Below are positions 1 to 13,839 of a stretch of 64,000 nt of DNA, piece after piece. How positions within the stretch are numbered: the first letter of the stretch is position 1; each line of letters begins with the position of its first letter. The stretch is from Pseudopyrenochaeta lycopersici (lineage: Eukaryota; Ascomycota; Dothideomycetes; Pleosporales; Pseudopyrenochaetaceae), in the NCBI GenBank assembly GCA_003313425.1, contig NHZP01000093.1:27680-91679 (forward strand), read 5' to 3'. Under the pieces are notes generated by a model that had not been told where the DNA came from, ran no database searches, and saw only the letters and a program-made list of their open reading frames with translations. The translations under genes and the position numbers were made by a program.

Positions 1-427
1 TAGCCTATAATATAAAATTTTATAGCCTAGATAGTCTCTAAGGAGCCTAGTAAATACTAGGTTTAGTACTTTATTAAATATTATAATATTAAGCTTATCT
101 TATACTAAGTAACCCCCCTTAATTATAACTACTTTAAAGCTAACTCTGCCTTTAACTATAGCCTCTATTTTAAGCTACTTAAGCGTAAGATTAAGTAGTA
201 CTTAATTAACTCCTAATATATCTATAATATAGATAAGAAAGTCTTTCTTATTAGGATACTAGGTAAGTTAAAGCGTATATTCTTAAGGAGTAACTATAAG
301 TAAAGAAAGATAAAGTATATTATCTAAGATAGTAATTATAAGTAGATTACTATAATAGCCTATTTCTATACTAATAGTAGTGCTCTTACGCCTACTCTTA
401 TCTATTAAGCTACTTTAAGTAATATAT
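1..427 (+). pseudogene. pogo/Fot1-type transposase, left part, RIP-degraded
   Basis: This is the central part of a DDE transposase of the fungal pogo/Fot1 family; its beginning lies outside the window. Reading through TAA and TAG gives a fragment like VYNIDKKVFLIRILGKLKR, which matches the family pattern N-M-D-E-K-G-F around the first catalytic aspartate (codon at 232-234). The frame runs up to the LTR at 428 and resumes at 24957 when the inserted element and one copy of ATAT are removed. The stops are those expected from CAA, CAG or TGG after RIP. The gene is dead, and the host element is older than everything nested in it. Confidence 0.7.
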
Positions 428-755
428 TGTGCCGATGCACTTGGTAACGTAGTTACCGAGGGCATCTTAGCTAGGATTAGGTAGGCTTGGCTGGGAAATC
501 CAGGTATAAAGGTAGATAGATAGGACCTCCTTAGGAGGCATTGAATCTACTAAGTACTACCTACGCTGTACTGTTAAGTCTTGCTTTACCAGTGTCTTAA
601 TCATTCAATTTATTGTTGCCTATCCACCTTTGTCTACCTCGTTACTCGTCCCCGCACCTTACTATCTTGGCTAACACGAGATGCTTAGTTGCTTTCAGTG
701 TGCTTAAGGCTACTATTAAAAGGGAGAAGTTAGCTAAGGCCTCTGTTCCTGCACA
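428..755 (+). repeat. 5' LTR of outer gypsy element
   Basis: A direct repeat of 24625-24952, starting TGTGCCGATGCAC and ending CTGTTCCTGCACA. The two copies align over their whole length; the differences I saw are transitions. Confidence 0.88.
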
Positions 756-3700
756 AATTGGCAAAGCCTAAGGGGCTAAATTTTATTAACTTCTTAGTGC
801 AACCTTAAGATCCCCTAAGCTGCTGCTATTAGAAAATAATAGAAAGGGGTAAAAACGACCCTAAGACTAATCTAGATAGGTAATTTTTAAGCTTTAAGTA
901 AGGCTTACTTATAACCTTTTATTTAAGATACGCATAATAGTATGTATAAAAAGGATATATAGTTAGTTATTAGTTATCAGCTAGTTATTAGAAAATTAAG
1001 TAAGCAAGAAATTAGTTCTTAGACAGGAACTAACGAAGGATTAAAGCTGTTAAGTTTAAGTTTAAGGTATTAAGTATTAAGGAGAAAAACGCTGAGTCCT
1101 ATAGATAATTAATTAAATAAAACACAAAACACCTAGTAAACTAAGAATCTAAGTTTAAATGTTAACTAGCAAGTTAACCTATAAGGAATTTCTATCTAAA
1201 CTTAGTTACTACAGAGAAACTCTATAAATAGCTATTGAGATATCGGACAAGGAGGAGCACTCGCTAGCTACCCTTACGCCTGCGCCTAAGCGAGCTAGCA
1301 ATAACAAGACAAAAGATATTGAGACCTTGAGTTAAATAAGAAAAGAACAGACAATAGACATGCTAACTGCCCTAAACATAAGCAGGAGAAACGTGTTGCT
1401 GCCTATAAGGCACGGCACTGGCCTAGTGTTTAACGGAACTAACGCGACTAAGTTCCTTAAGAGCTATAATTACCGCGCGGAAAACAGAGGTCTTAATTAA
1501 GAGGAGAGACTTTGCGTACTTCCTAACTTCTGCGACAATAAATATAGTAGCTTTATTAAAAGATCTCTTAAGTTTAAAGGGAGAGATTAGGAAGGCCTTT
1601 AAGAGCTTATTAAGGAATACTAGAAAGATAAAGATAAAAGTGCTAAAATAGGAATACGTAGGTACCTTAAGGATTATATTACTTAATTAGCGCTACAGTT
1701 CCCTAGCTTACTTAGCTATTACGCTAACTTTCTTATTTATGCAGAAGCCTATATTAAGCTAGGAAACATATCTAAGAAAGAAAAAGGCTACCTATTCTAC
1801 TAAGGCCTGCCTACTAAGGATAGAGAAGACGTACTTATTAGGATGCCTAACAGCCTAGAAGGAAGGCGTTTAGAAACCTACTATATAGAAAGTATCTATA
1901 AGTTTATAAGGAAGATATACTAGTAAAAGGAGGAATTAAAGGAGGTAGCCGCTGCGGAATAATAACTGCTTAGTTAACATAACACTATCCTGCGCAAAAA
2001 CTCCTCCTTAGCTTTAGAAGAGGCAAGAAAGGTAGTTAAAAAGAAGAAAGGGCCTTAACTACCTAAGGTTAACGACAAAGTAATAGATCTTATATAAGCC
2101 TTTAAAGACGTTAGAATTAACGTTACTAAGTTAACTAAGGTTATAAACTAAAATAAGGCTATTACGAAAGCCCTCCAGTCTCCTGCAAATTACGTATACT
2201 TCCTTAATTATATAGTATAATAATAAGCACTATCGCAACTACGCTAACAGATGTATTATAATTAAAATAATAGAAGTTATGTAACTAATATACCTCTAAA
2301 CGTTAATTAGAGACAAGGCTCTACGTGGGTACAAGGGCGAGAACGACGCCTCACATGCAATATGTATGGCTTAGCAGCTTATCTAGTTCGAGATTGCGAT
2401 ACATACCGCGAACTTATCTTGTTAGGCTAGGTATCTACTTTCTTTATAAAGGAAGATAACCGCAGGATCTATTATTTTAGACTATTATATAAAAAGCTTA
2501 GAGAAATTACTAGGTCTATTCTGCTAAGCTTTTAGCTTAACTAGCTAAAAAAGAAGGTTACAGAATTCTTTAAAGTACCTAAGGATGTGCTAGACTAGCC
2601 AGCTTTAGTAGTAAGACTAGACATGTTTAGAGGAACAGACTCACGCGCAGGAGTAAAGAACCTAGGGCGAAGTTAATAATAAGAGAACCTAGCAGCTAAC
2701 AGTGTTACAGAAATCCTTAGCGCAGGAACTAAGATAGATATAGAAGATAAGTTTCGCAACTTCTAGGAAAATTGTATGCTTAACTAGTAACATTACAGCT
2801 TAGTTATAAGCCTTAATTACGTAGACAGTAATAATATTATTATAGGAGCGTTTCCTAAGGACCTCCTAGAAACTGCGGAAGTCTGTGCAGCTAGTTAAAA
2901 AGTAACACTAAGTAAAGATAAAACTCTAGAATAAGTTCGCTAAGGCGAGGTATAAAAGCCTGCGCAGCTATAAAAGATTTTAGCTAGATAACTACTAGGA
3001 AACTAAAATAAAGAGCTAAGCTAATTTATAGAGAAAGGGCTAACTGCTTTAGCTACGCCTACTTTAAGATAAAGATACAAGGGCGATGAGATTATGCACG
3101 ATATAGGACCCGCAGGCGTGCCTGTCATAACGCCGCATAGAGGAGTAACAGTCACTGCTAAGCCGCTACCCTATTAGATACTAGATTACCTTAAGCTACC
3201 TGTTAATTACGCGTATTAAGGTAAAGAAAAGAAGGTTTAATTCTAAGAGACTTATAATAAAGAATAAAGCCTAGAAATCTACTAACTATCTAGGATAGCA
3301 TTAGCTATCTTAAAGTAAGAAGTACGAGGATTAACTATAGGAGACTTACTTAGGCAGAATGATATTAAAGGCTAGGTTAGAAAGCTCCTTTAGGAAGAAG
3401 AAGGAACTAAGAAATGTCCTGTAGAAGTAAATATAATAGTTTTAGTAAGCTAGCTAATTAGGAGCTGCCCTAGGTGCGCTAAGCTTAACCTAGGAAGCCC
3501 TGTGATTAGCTAGAACTATCTAAACCTTAATAAACGCGAGGAACCTAAACCCTAGGTATTAAAATATAACGTGATTGCAACTGTATATAACGCGCAGCAG
3601 TAATATATTATTAATAGTAAATCTGACACCTAGATTAATAGGGATAAGGTTACAGCAAAGAGGGCAGCTACGCAGGAAAGGCTTAGAGGAATAAGACTAA

Positions 3701-5207
3701 TATATTGCGACCTTCCTGTTTATTAGGTATCGTTCAACGGGAACACTGTAAAATGCCTTATTAACACAGGTTCGCAAATAAACCTCTTAAGATTAAGTGC
3801 GGCACGAGCCTTAAGTATTGTCTATAAGGCTATAGAGTAACGCCCTAGGCAGATAAATAAGATTATAAGTGTAACGGGAGATACTAATGCCTTTATTAGC
3901 ACGGCTTAGGACGTCCTAGTTAAAGTAAGGGAGGTTATTATAAGGACGCACTTCTAAATAATAGCTAATCTAACGAGGTTAGCTATCTTTAGTAATCCCT
4001 AGTGTTCTACAGTAAGGTTAGCTATCTAGTATAACGTGTATAGTTGGGTTACGTGTTAAATAATCTCTGAGGATAGAACAAGGAACGCAGTCTTCCTAGC
4101 ATTAGATCTAACGCCCTTTCACCCAAGTATAGTAGTAGTAGATTCTAATAACTCAGAAAACTAGATGCGAGCGCACAGATAGGGGAAGTGCGTTCGCATA
4201 CTAACACTGACACCCCAGAAAATAAGGATATTAGCGATATCGCTCGAGCTAAGTATTACTAGGAAGTCTATCTTATTAACGATAAGTTAGATTTTAGAGA
4301 CTTTTCGCACTTGTTTACTATACGAGATAGAAGCAAGTTATAAGCACGAAAGGGCTATACTGCGTTATAACTTATCTTGTTAAACGCGACAGCTAGTCTA
4401 GAAGTAAACCTTAAAAGTATTATGTGCGAACTAAACCGCTAAACTTAGAGCCAGCGAAGACGGTAGTTGTAAGTTAATATAATATATAAGAAGGTAGTAG
4501 ATAAAGTAAGGCTAATTAATAAGCCGCGCCCCCTAGAACTAATAGAATTTAGAAGGGAAGACTAGCTAGAAATCGCAGTTAAGAACTAGTTGCTTCGCTT
4601 AAGCCTAAAGGGACCTAGCCTAGGACCTTCTAATTATCTCTTTAAACAATAATACGCAGATTTTCTATAAGAGTCTCACCTCACTTCTGAACGAATAAAT
4701 TAACTAAAGCTTAGATCCCTGCGGGCCTAAGAAAAGCAGTTAATACTAGATATGTTAATAAATTAAGAAGTAGCAATAGCCTTTACCTTTACTGAATTAG
4801 GAAGGATTAGCGAAGATGTGTGCCCACTATATAAGATAAAGACGATACCTTATAAAGTATAGCAGGTTAAGTCTTTTCCTATACTAAGAGAGATTAAGGA
4901 AGAGGTAGTAGCAATATTTTAAGAAAGAATTAACTAAGGAACCCTTAAATAGTGTAATAGTTAGTATAGGAACCCGTGGTTCCTAGTTACTAAGAAAGAT
5001 AAGAAGTACTAGCTTATTAACAACGCGGTTTATATAAATAAGGTTTTAATACGGGATGCGAATCTCCTACTAACAGCTAACGAATTCTCAGAATAATTTA
5101 CTAGATGTAAGATCCTCTCTCTTATAGATCTGTTTTTAGGATATAATTAGATTACACTTTACCCTAACAGCAGAGACATAACTGTATTCTAGACGCTAAT
5201 TAGGTTA

Positions 5208-5330
5208 TGTTGGTGGGCAGCAGGCAGGAGGAACTAGGTTGATTCCTATCAAATGAGACACAAGGGAACTATATACCCTGTGGATGCTTATATAACAGAG
5301 CACGTGAGGAGCTAACCGTGTTGGCTAACA
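5208..5330 (-). repeat. copia 3' LTR (123 bp)
   Basis: Nearly identical to 10531-10653 and 43596-43718. It lies beside the polypurine tract, so it is the 3' LTR of the minus-strand element. Confidence 0.92.
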
Positions 5331-5463
5331 CACCCCCCCAGCTTGAGTGAATGAAGAGCAACGAAAGCTGTAAATGAAGGTCCTTAAGCATCTGCCTCTA
5401 CTGTAGTTGGTAGTACCACCCCCCCAGGTCCTGCAGACTGAGAGCAGTACTCTCTGATTCCTC

Positions 5464-8400
5464 TTAAATCCTTGATAGGTCACTTAGTCCTAGCTGGCGT
5501 ACGAAGTCAGCGTGCTTCTGTTAACTAAGGATCTTTGTAAGGCTGTCAGCTGGCATCTCTGTAGTAGCCTTCTAGTCTACCTGCAGTCTGCCTTCTGCTA
5601 CCTCCTGACGTAACCAATGATGATGTACGTCCACATGCTTCAGCTTCGTCTGAAGCTTGTTAACTGCCTTTGTTACAATTAAGACAGTCTGCTGGTTATT
5701 ACACTACAGTGCTAGTGTAAACTTAGGGTTAAATTAAATAGCTTAAAAGAAGCGTTGCTACTATTCTATCTCTAATCCTGCAAGGGATAGAGATAGTAGC
5801 TTAGCCTTAGTAGTCGATTTTGTGACTAATCGTTAGACTGTTGCCTTCCAGTCGATAGGCAGTCTATATAGTTTAAAGATGTAGCCTTAAGAGCTTCAGC
5901 GAGTTTTAGGCTTATCTGCGAAGGCCGCATCTGATGCACCATAAAAGAGAGGTTCTTAGCCTAGCTCCTACTAAGCTGGTGATATAATGCTAGTTATGCT
6001 GTGCTGGATGTCCCCTGACGCTCGAATAGCTAGGTGCTTTATGCCTATTAGGTATCTCCACACATAGTTGGCAGCGTGCAGGTGCTTTTGCCCTGGATTC
6101 TGTAGGTGGCGTGTAAGGATTAAGTGCGCTCTCGCGACGTCTGGTCGCGTTGAGGTTAAGATATACGCTAGTAATCTAACTAGCTGCTAATACCTTTGTG
6201 TTTAAGCAGCACTTAAATCCTCTGTTAAAGGTAGGAGGACGTTGTCCCTTAGTAGCACATCTGGGTATCTTATATTTCCCTTAAGATTAAATTTCGCTGC
6301 GATCTTATTAATAAATAAGTCCTGTGCTAGGTAGATTAATTAAGTAAGCTTCTCGCGGATTACACAGATGCTAAAGAACTACTTCAGCTCGCCTAGCTTA
6401 CGGATCTCGTACGTTCTAAGCATCTGTTGCTTAAACGTCTAGTAGTAGCTTATATTAAGCGGATGGACGAGGACGACGATATCGTCTACATAGAAAAAGA
6501 CGATCAGACAGTTGTTCGTGTATAGGCACGGTGCTCCTAGCACAGGCCTCAACCTAAGCTTCTTTAAGGTTAATAAGAGCTCCTAGTACTACAGCAGTAG
6601 TGCTTCCTTAAGGCTATAGAGCGCTCGCTAAAGCTTAAGAAGCTCGCTAAACTTATCTGTGAACCCTTTAGGCGTACAATAGTATATCTTACGTAGTAGT
6701 TAAGCGTTAAGAAAGGCGTTTAGGGCGTTAAACTGAAACATCTTTAGGTTAAATACTGCTGCTAGTGCTATAAGAGATCGAAAGATCTTAATAGCTAACG
6801 TTGCAGTATACGTCTCACCCTATGCCTCTTGCAGGTCTCCTCGTACGTATATACGCGCCTTAAACTTATATAAGTACCTGTCTTTGTTAAACTTGTATAA
6901 GAACACCTATATTAGGGGTAGAACCTCAGCATCTGCTGTTGTTGCAGTAACCTCTATACGCTTAAAGTAATCTTTTAACTAGCAGCTGTTAAGCTCTGCT
7001 TGTTCTGCCTCTCTAAACTTAGCACTGAATGGATAATCCTTCACTTCCTTCTATCGCTTTGGCGGCTCTGGCAGTTAGTCACGATGTAGCCTTGACCTAG
7101 GCATCTCACCTGCGAGCTTCAAAGGAGCTGTTAGATTCAATGCTACTGCGAATGCTCTGTAGTATGTAGCTAGGGCCTAGTTAGCTAGCCTCCTAGCTCT
7201 CTTCCCTTCTACAATGTTGCTGCTACTTCTGACAGCAGGATCAGCTATCTTTGGTGCATTATTCTGCTGACGATCTGGTACATAGTTGTCTGTATTACTC
7301 CATCCTCTAGGCCACTTAGATAGTAGCTTTCGTGGTCGGCCTCGCCTGCCTGTTGCAGCTGGCCTAAGTGGTCCATCTGGCCTACTTGGTCCATCTGGTC
7401 TACTTGGTCCATCTGGTCTACTTGTGACTGTAGACGTGTCATCCTCATGATGTGTCTGCAGCTTATCAAGCAGCTGTTCTTGAACCTGTTCCTCAGTGCC
7501 TTAATCTTCAGCACTAACTTGTTCTACTAGCTCTGTAGCTTAGTCTAGTTCTCTATTATCGCCTGCCTCCTATTAAGGTAGTGCAGTACTACAATCTAAT
7601 AGTTCTAGTGTTAGTAGAAAGCCCCAGTCTTTATAGAACTCTGCTACTGTGTTGTTTTCAGCTATCTCTGTAGAACGAGCTGTCTTATCGTTAAGCTGAT
7701 GCCTCTGGTTCTGTAGTATCTCTTAATTAGCCTCTATCTCCTGTACCTAAGGTATGTTAAGATAGTTAATATCTTCTTGTATAATAGCTTCTCTCTTAGC
7801 TTTCTTGTAGTTGTTAAAAAGGCTATTCTTCTAAAATATCACGTCTCTTATACGTATTATCTGGCTCTTCTTTAGCAGCTAGATGCGGAAGATATTCGTT
7901 AAGTTGTACCTTATAAGGTATCCTATAAATGTACGAGACTTAAGCTTATCTACTTTCTTTAGCTTCTTATTTAGGATATAGGCTTTGCAGCCTATCTGTA
8001 AGAAGTAGGTAACTAAAGGCTGCCTGCCATAGACTAGCTTATATGGCGTCTTCCATGCGATTGACTTAGTAGGCGTGACATTAACAATTCGAGCTGCTGT
8101 AACTACTAGCTTATTTAACAGCGACTTTAGCAGTCCTGCCTTAATTCGAAGTAATCTTACTCTTATTATAATTACGTTCCCTGCTTGCTCTGCAGCTCTT
8201 AGCTGTTTAGGCGTGTTAGGAGCTTAAAGCTTAACCTTAAGGCTAGCCTGCCTTACGATCTTATAGAGCTGTAAGCCGTACCCGTAATTACTGTTAACCT
8301 TAAGGATAACAACAGTATGTCCATACTAGCGTTTAATCTTGTTTATTAGCGCTCGCAACGCTGCTATTACGACAGGTAGTGTTTTATTAGTAAGAGTTGT

Positions 8401-10314
8401 CGCCTCATGCTACCTTAAGAACTCGCATACAGCATGCAGGAGGTAACGATCTCTGTTATAGCACGTTTCTCCTGTTAGGATTAGCTGTACGAGATTAACT
8501 ACAATCCTATAGAAAGGCCTTGTAGCTCGATTGTCTGATTAACGCCTGCTGACCTGAGCTGTCGACTTTGACTTAATGTAGGTCTCGCATTCTCGCAGCT
8601 GCGGTGCTCGAGCTCCTTGCTTAAGGTTGATTCCTCGTACGTTCGCATTTAAGTGATTAATTGCCTCCTTGCTCGCGTGTGCAAACATCTCATGAGCTTT
8701 AACATAAGATGCTGCAATTGGACGTCGATCTTCCCGTGAGACCTTGTACGCTCCTTGAAGAGCTGTTGCGAAGCTACTTAGTGCTAGACGATCGTTCTTG
8801 TTAGCATCAACGATCTAGTGTCCTTCTCTATACCTGAGTAGGCATGTGACGTTTGACGGATGCTGCTTGTATATGACATCTCGTCCTGAGTTGAACTGAA
8901 TGCCTATCTCTCAGCATCTTGAGAGGCTTACAACGTTTGTAAAGAAGCCTTCTATAAGGGCTATATTAGTTAGCTTAATCTGACTTATTCTAGACGGTTG
9001 ATTAACTTTAAACACAACCTCTCCCTAGGCCTATATTGCTAGAATTGAGTCTCCTGTAAGTACTGTTTCCTAGGCTGTAGCCTGCCTTGTCTCTCGCCAG
9101 CTAAACCTCCTTGAATTGTATATATGGATGTTTGAGCCTGGGTTAAGGATCTATTGATTAATGATCGTTGGCAGCGTTTTTAGTTGCACCTAAGTGACGG
9201 AGAAGGAGCTGTAGGTCGCAAAACTGCCCCCCTAGCTCTCTTTTCTACTGTTAAGGCTTATTAGCTTATCCACGCCCTTAATTTTCTTGCCGTAACAAGC
9301 GAGGAGCTTGTTAATCCTTTTAACCTGCTCTAGGTTCTTTAAGGCCTTAGCTATCCTATCCTGTACAGCTTTAATAGGTTAAAAGCTCTCTGGTCTCTTT
9401 AGATAATCTAGAAACAGGTACCAGCACTCCCTATACTAATGCATACCTCTGTAGAGACATTCTGGCTTATAAGCTGATTTTAATAATCTCTGCTCCTTCT
9501 AGTCCTTCTAGTTCTTCTAGTCTGTTCTGTTTAAAACACTAAGTATTGCAAACGTGCTAAGTAACGTTGCACTAGGCCTAATTTATTAATAATAGACCCT
9601 AAACTAAGCTATATAGTCTGCTAGAGGTTAAATCTTATTTATCTTATCTAAGGTCTCCTTTTTAATAAGGTTATAGTGCGACGACGCGGCCTATTCAGGG
9701 GTAATTATCCTAATAGATATTAGGAAATCCTCTTAAGCTTAATAACCTATTGTTTCAGGGAGACCTGCCTCCCCGCCTTAGTTAGTAATATAAATCTAGT
9801 CGTTAAGCTATTACTTAAGATCTTAACTCTAAGGACTGTCCTGCAGAGCTTAATATTTAACAGTTAGCTCTCTGCTTTGTAAGGCAGCTGTTAGCGTAAA
9901 CTACTTCTTAAGAGTAACTAGTTAATTATACGCCTTATCTTTTCTACTAATAAGGTAAAGGTGTTAAGCAGTAATCGTACAGCTGATGTTAAGAAGAAGC
10001 TTACTATCCTTCTGCTTAAGTTTTATATACTCTGCTCTTTTGTATCTCTAGTCTTAAAGGAGATTACTGTATAATGCCTTTTTAGCTGCGTCTAGCTAGC
10101 TAATCTCTGTCGCTCCTGGCCGTATATCGCTAGGTAACAGTCTAGTTAGTTCTCTAAGCTTTAGTAGCTTATCCTTTAGTTTTAAGATGTTGTGGTACTT
10201 CTAAATGCCATCTACGACAGCTTTCTCTCGTCGTAGCTAGAACTACAACTCCTAGTTGGCTGGTTTATCTAGTAAAACAGTCACTTGTGTGACTCCTGCG
10301 TCGTTGTACGACAT
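5464..10314 (-). pseudogene. copia gag-pol polyprotein, RIP-degraded
   Basis: The frame starts at an ATG at 10314 (MSYNDAG) and ends at a TAA at 5464-5466. The interval is 4851 nt, exactly 1617 codons, so no net frameshift has occurred, although TAA and TAG codons are scattered through it. The RT motif FFYVDD is readable near 6490-6507. An RNase H end with KHVDVHHHWLRQEVAEG and MPADSLTK is near 5560-5640, both diagnostic for Ty1/copia. A low-complexity stretch of VDQMDQ repeats (7360-7420) lies between integrase and RT. It encoded capsid, protease, integrase, RT and RNase H in copia order. It is not functional as it stands. Confidence 0.82.
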
Positions 10315-10519
10315 CGTAATCTCAGTAATCAATCACTAAACTAATCTCTATGCGGAGAGCAACAGTTCTAGTTAAATAGCAACACTTGTTAACTATATAG
10401 GTCTTTAACGCTGACCTAGCTGTCAATAGACATAACGGGTAAAGGTAAACGTAGTTATTATCAGTTACACGTCTAAAGCTATATTCGTGCAGAGTTGCGT
10501 AGCTTAGGAGGTGCAAACC

Positions 10520-10530
10520 GGGCTCATAAC
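10520..10530 (-). other. Primer-binding site matching initiator tRNA-Met anticodon arm
   Basis: The + strand GGGCTCATAAC directly beside the 5' LTR equals the anticodon stem-loop of eukaryotic initiator tRNA-Met. The element RNA would therefore pair with an internal tRNA segment. Half-tRNA priming is known for Drosophila copia and yeast Ty5; use here is inferred from the 11-nt match. Confidence 0.65.
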
Positions 10531-10653
10531 TGTTGGTGGGCAGCAGGCAGGAGGAACTAGGTTAATTCCTATCAAATGAGACACAAGAGAACTATATACC
10601 CTGTGGATGCTTATATAACAGAGCACGTGAGGAGCTAACCGTGTTGGCTAACA
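10531..10653 (-). repeat. copia 5' LTR (123 bp)
   Basis: It differs from the other LTR by two G-to-A changes on the + strand. The target-site duplication GGTTA follows it directly. Confidence 0.92.
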
Positions 10654-13600
10654 GGTTATTAAGATCATGCACGATAGTTTAAGGAGCTACGAACTTAGTT
10701 AGTGCTTTTTAGTAGATAATAATAATAATCCTAATTAGATATTAGCCTTATACTGCGCTATTCCTAGATAATATCACGTGTAGTAGCTTAAAATTAACGT
10801 ACAATAATAAAGAAGCATTGCTAGGAGTTTGAAGATATGTACTAGAACATATCTGACAGCTAGATAAAGTACTTACTAATATTAAAAGAGCTGGGGCTAC
10901 AGTCTTAGGGACAAAGTATTACTAGGGAATAGACAGGCTAGGTGTCGTCAGATATAAAGTAGGTGCTAAAGGAAGGCATCCAGATTACTAGAAAGTGGCT
11001 AAGATTCGAGATTAGCCTAAATGCAGGAACGTGAAAGAAGTGCAGATATTCCTTAGAATATATATCTATTATCATATCTAGGTACTAAGTTTTACTATTT
11101 AAGTAAAACTGTTGTTTACTCTCTTATAAAATAAAACAGAATAGGCATAGGAATCGCTATAATAAGAAGTAATGCAGGATCTAAAAAATAAAATGACTAA
11201 TGCTCCTGTATTAGCTAGCCTAGATTATAAATATAGACGGAGATTCTACCTTAGGGTTAATAGGAGTAAAGAAGGTGCAGGAGCTATACTTAAGCAGGAA
11301 GGTAAGGATAGGAAGCGTTATCCTTGTTAGTTTAAAAGTATAATGTGGTCACGAGCTAAAAGTTAGTAGTATTTAACTAAGCTTAAATGTAGGGCGGTGC
11401 TTTAGGCGCTGAAGAAATTCAAAACTTAGCTATATAAGCAGAACTTTATAATTAAGACGGACGCGCAGACGTTAATCGCGCAGTTAAACTAATTATTAGC
11501 TAAGACGCTAGGATTTGTTATAAATAGATAGATAGCCGCGATTCTTATGTAGGAATTTAATATTAAGCACGTGCCTAGCAAAAAGTATGTAGTAGCTAAC
11601 GTATTATCGCGGTACCTAAAACCTAACAGATAGGAACTACTAGATTAGACAGAGGATAATTTAGAGGAATACGTTAAACACCTAATTAGCGTGATAGATA
11701 AGGCGCTACCTATTTAAGGATAGGCCTTAAAGAATAAATACTTAAATACTTTAGAGGAAATTGCCTAATTCCTTCTATTACTAAAACTTCTACTTAATCT
11801 TATAAGGAAGGAACTTTAAGTATAGAAAAAGAAAGCTATAAACTTCTTTGTTAGAGATAGCTATCTATTTAGAAAAATGTTACAAAACATTGTAGTCTAC
11901 AAGGTAGTTAATAACCCTAACTTACGAGCAGTAGCTATAAGCGACATCTATAAAGTTATTAGATATTAAGGCGTTACAGGCGTGTATAGTATAATAGCAC
12001 AAAGGTATTAGTAGAAAAGCATGTACGGCGACGTTAAGCTTTAAATATCAGCCTGTAAAGAATACTAACTAAGATCTTCTAAGCGTATAGTAGATATGCT
12101 TACTAACACCTATAGTTACGCGCTGTAGGAATTAATTGTAATTAACGTGGTATACATGCCAGAGTAAAACAGAAAGAGATTTCTAGTCCTTGCTAGGGAA
12201 TACCTATCTAGATAGGTTAAAGGTCGCGCAATCCCTAATAATAAGTCCTTAACTATTATAAAGTTTATCTATAAAGAAATTATATGCAGATAGAGTATAA
12301 TAAGGAAATTAATAGTAGATAGAGGACCTAATTTTGCTAAAGTCGTCGTAGCCCTTACTAAGATATATAAGATTAGGCGCGTCTAATTATTAGCTTATAA
12401 CCCTTAAGTAATAGGCAAAGTTAAAGGCGGTCACAAACTAATTATAAATGCGCTTACTAAGTTACTAGGATTATAGGTTACGAATCTCCTAGCTGTGTTG
12501 TTAGCGGATAGGATATTAATCTAGGAATAAACTAGGTATTTAGCCTTCTAACTTATTACTAGACAAAACCTAGTCCTACTAATTAAGCTGGCCTTACTAA
12601 CCTAGTAGACACTTCTCTTCCGCCAAATCTATAATAAAGAATATCTTCTTGCAGTATAAGTAATGCAGATTAACCTTAGAGACTAGCTTATTAAAGAGGC
12701 AGTCGTAAAAACTAAGCGAATGCGTGCAGTAAAAAAGGAATACTAGGACGATTATAAAGAAATTAAATAATAAGAGATAAAGGATAGAGACTTAGTCCTG
12801 CTATAGGATTTAATACGTAAAATTAATATATCTAGGTTAAGAAAACTAACTATAAGATAGTTAGGTCTATATTAAATCTTAGAAGTATTTAAAGATTAAG
12901 GTACCTACAGACTTAAAGACCTTAACAGATTAAGGTTCGCCCACACTACGCTAGATTATCGTTTGAAGCTATTTATCTAGAGAGACCTATCAAATATAGC
13001 TGCTAAAGACTAAGGAAGAATAAAATTATAGGAACTATTATTATAGGAAGAGGTACACCTCTTTTAAGAGCTACTAGCTCAGTTTAACCAGTCTTAAGAT
13101 AAACTAGGTAATAACAAGCCTAAAGTAGAGGGAGGTCGCCTGCGAAACTTTAAATCTAGAAAATTAGTTAATTAAGACCTAGTTATAATATTAGATGCAG
13201 TAACCTACCTAAACTACATATTAGTCTAAGTTATACTAAGGAGGTTAATAATAATAGAGAAAGAGGCGTATTCTAAAGAATTTATAGATTCTGAATCTAA
13301 CACAACGTCCAAAGATAAACTATTATAGGCTAAGGGACGGCTAAAAGTCTCTAAGTAAGGGAAGGGAAGGTAATATAAGTAAGTAAAATTACCTTATATA
13401 TTTACGATACAATAGGAAACAAACAGGCGGTAAGCTGTTATAGATATGAATTTTAGATACCTAGCGTAGGTGTTAGCTAATTAGGACCTGCCCTAGGTGC
13501 AACTAGCGTAACCCAGGAAACCTTGTAATTAGCTAACGCGCTAATTTTATATTTGCGCCCACTAATAACGAAATAAACAGTTAAAAAGTAACAAAAATTA

Positions 13601-13839
13601 CCTGTCGCAACTAGTATAGGTAAAGGTAAGGTTAAGAAATAATATACAGCAACGAAAGGATAAAAACCCCGCCTGCGAAGCTTATTACTTCCCTTTTTTA
13701 ATAATTAATATCTTACTAGCAGCTAACTATTAACCCTTGCTAAACGCTACTATATTTTATAAACTAGTTTAACTAAGCAAACAATTATAAGCAGTTCTAG
13801 GAGGGACCTACTAGGCACCCTACCTCAACAATCTGTTAT

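Larger units (their letters stand above)
5208..10653 (-). mobile_element. Ty1/copia LTR retrotransposon
   Basis: The element is 5446 bp, with 123-bp LTRs at both ends (TGTTGG to GCTAACA on the + strand) and a perfect 5-bp duplication GGTTA at 5203-5207 and 10654-10658. It lies on the - strand. Its polypurine tract is the complement of the C-run at 5333-5339, next to the 3' LTR at 5208-5330. Its primer-binding site adjoins the 5' LTR at 10531-10653. It sits inside the reverse transcriptase of the outer gypsy. LTR differences are G-to-A transitions. A solo copy of the same LTR is at 43596-43718. Confidence 0.92.
1000..13700 (+). pseudogene. Outer gypsy gag-pol, RIP-degraded, split by copia element
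   Basis: Reading through RIP stops, the pepsin-like protease motif is CLINTGSQINLL near 3764 (DTGS changed to NTGS). Reverse transcriptase spans about 4700-5207 and resumes at 10659, and an FLDN motif stands where FLDD is expected near 10760. RNase H is at about 11250-11700, and an integrase core with VDRGPNFAK lies near 12310. The protein would make cDNA and integrate it. Removing the copia element with one GGTTA copy restores the RT frame exactly. Asp-to-Asn changes at the catalytic sites are G-to-A transitions. Gag upstream of about 3000 is too degraded to delimit. Exact start and end are uncertain. Confidence 0.75.

Noticed and set aside
3464..3520. Cys-rich segment CPRCAKLNLGSP similar to 13483-13535 as a paired zinc finger or internal repeat
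   Set aside because: The similarity of the two segments is visible, but frames differ and RIP makes the Cys pattern unreliable; no boundary or duplication supports a separate element.
7245..7514. 89-codon minus-strand frame with VDQMDQ repeats as an independent gene
   Set aside because: It lies within the copia polyprotein interval between integrase and RT and is a stop-free piece of degraded element sequence.
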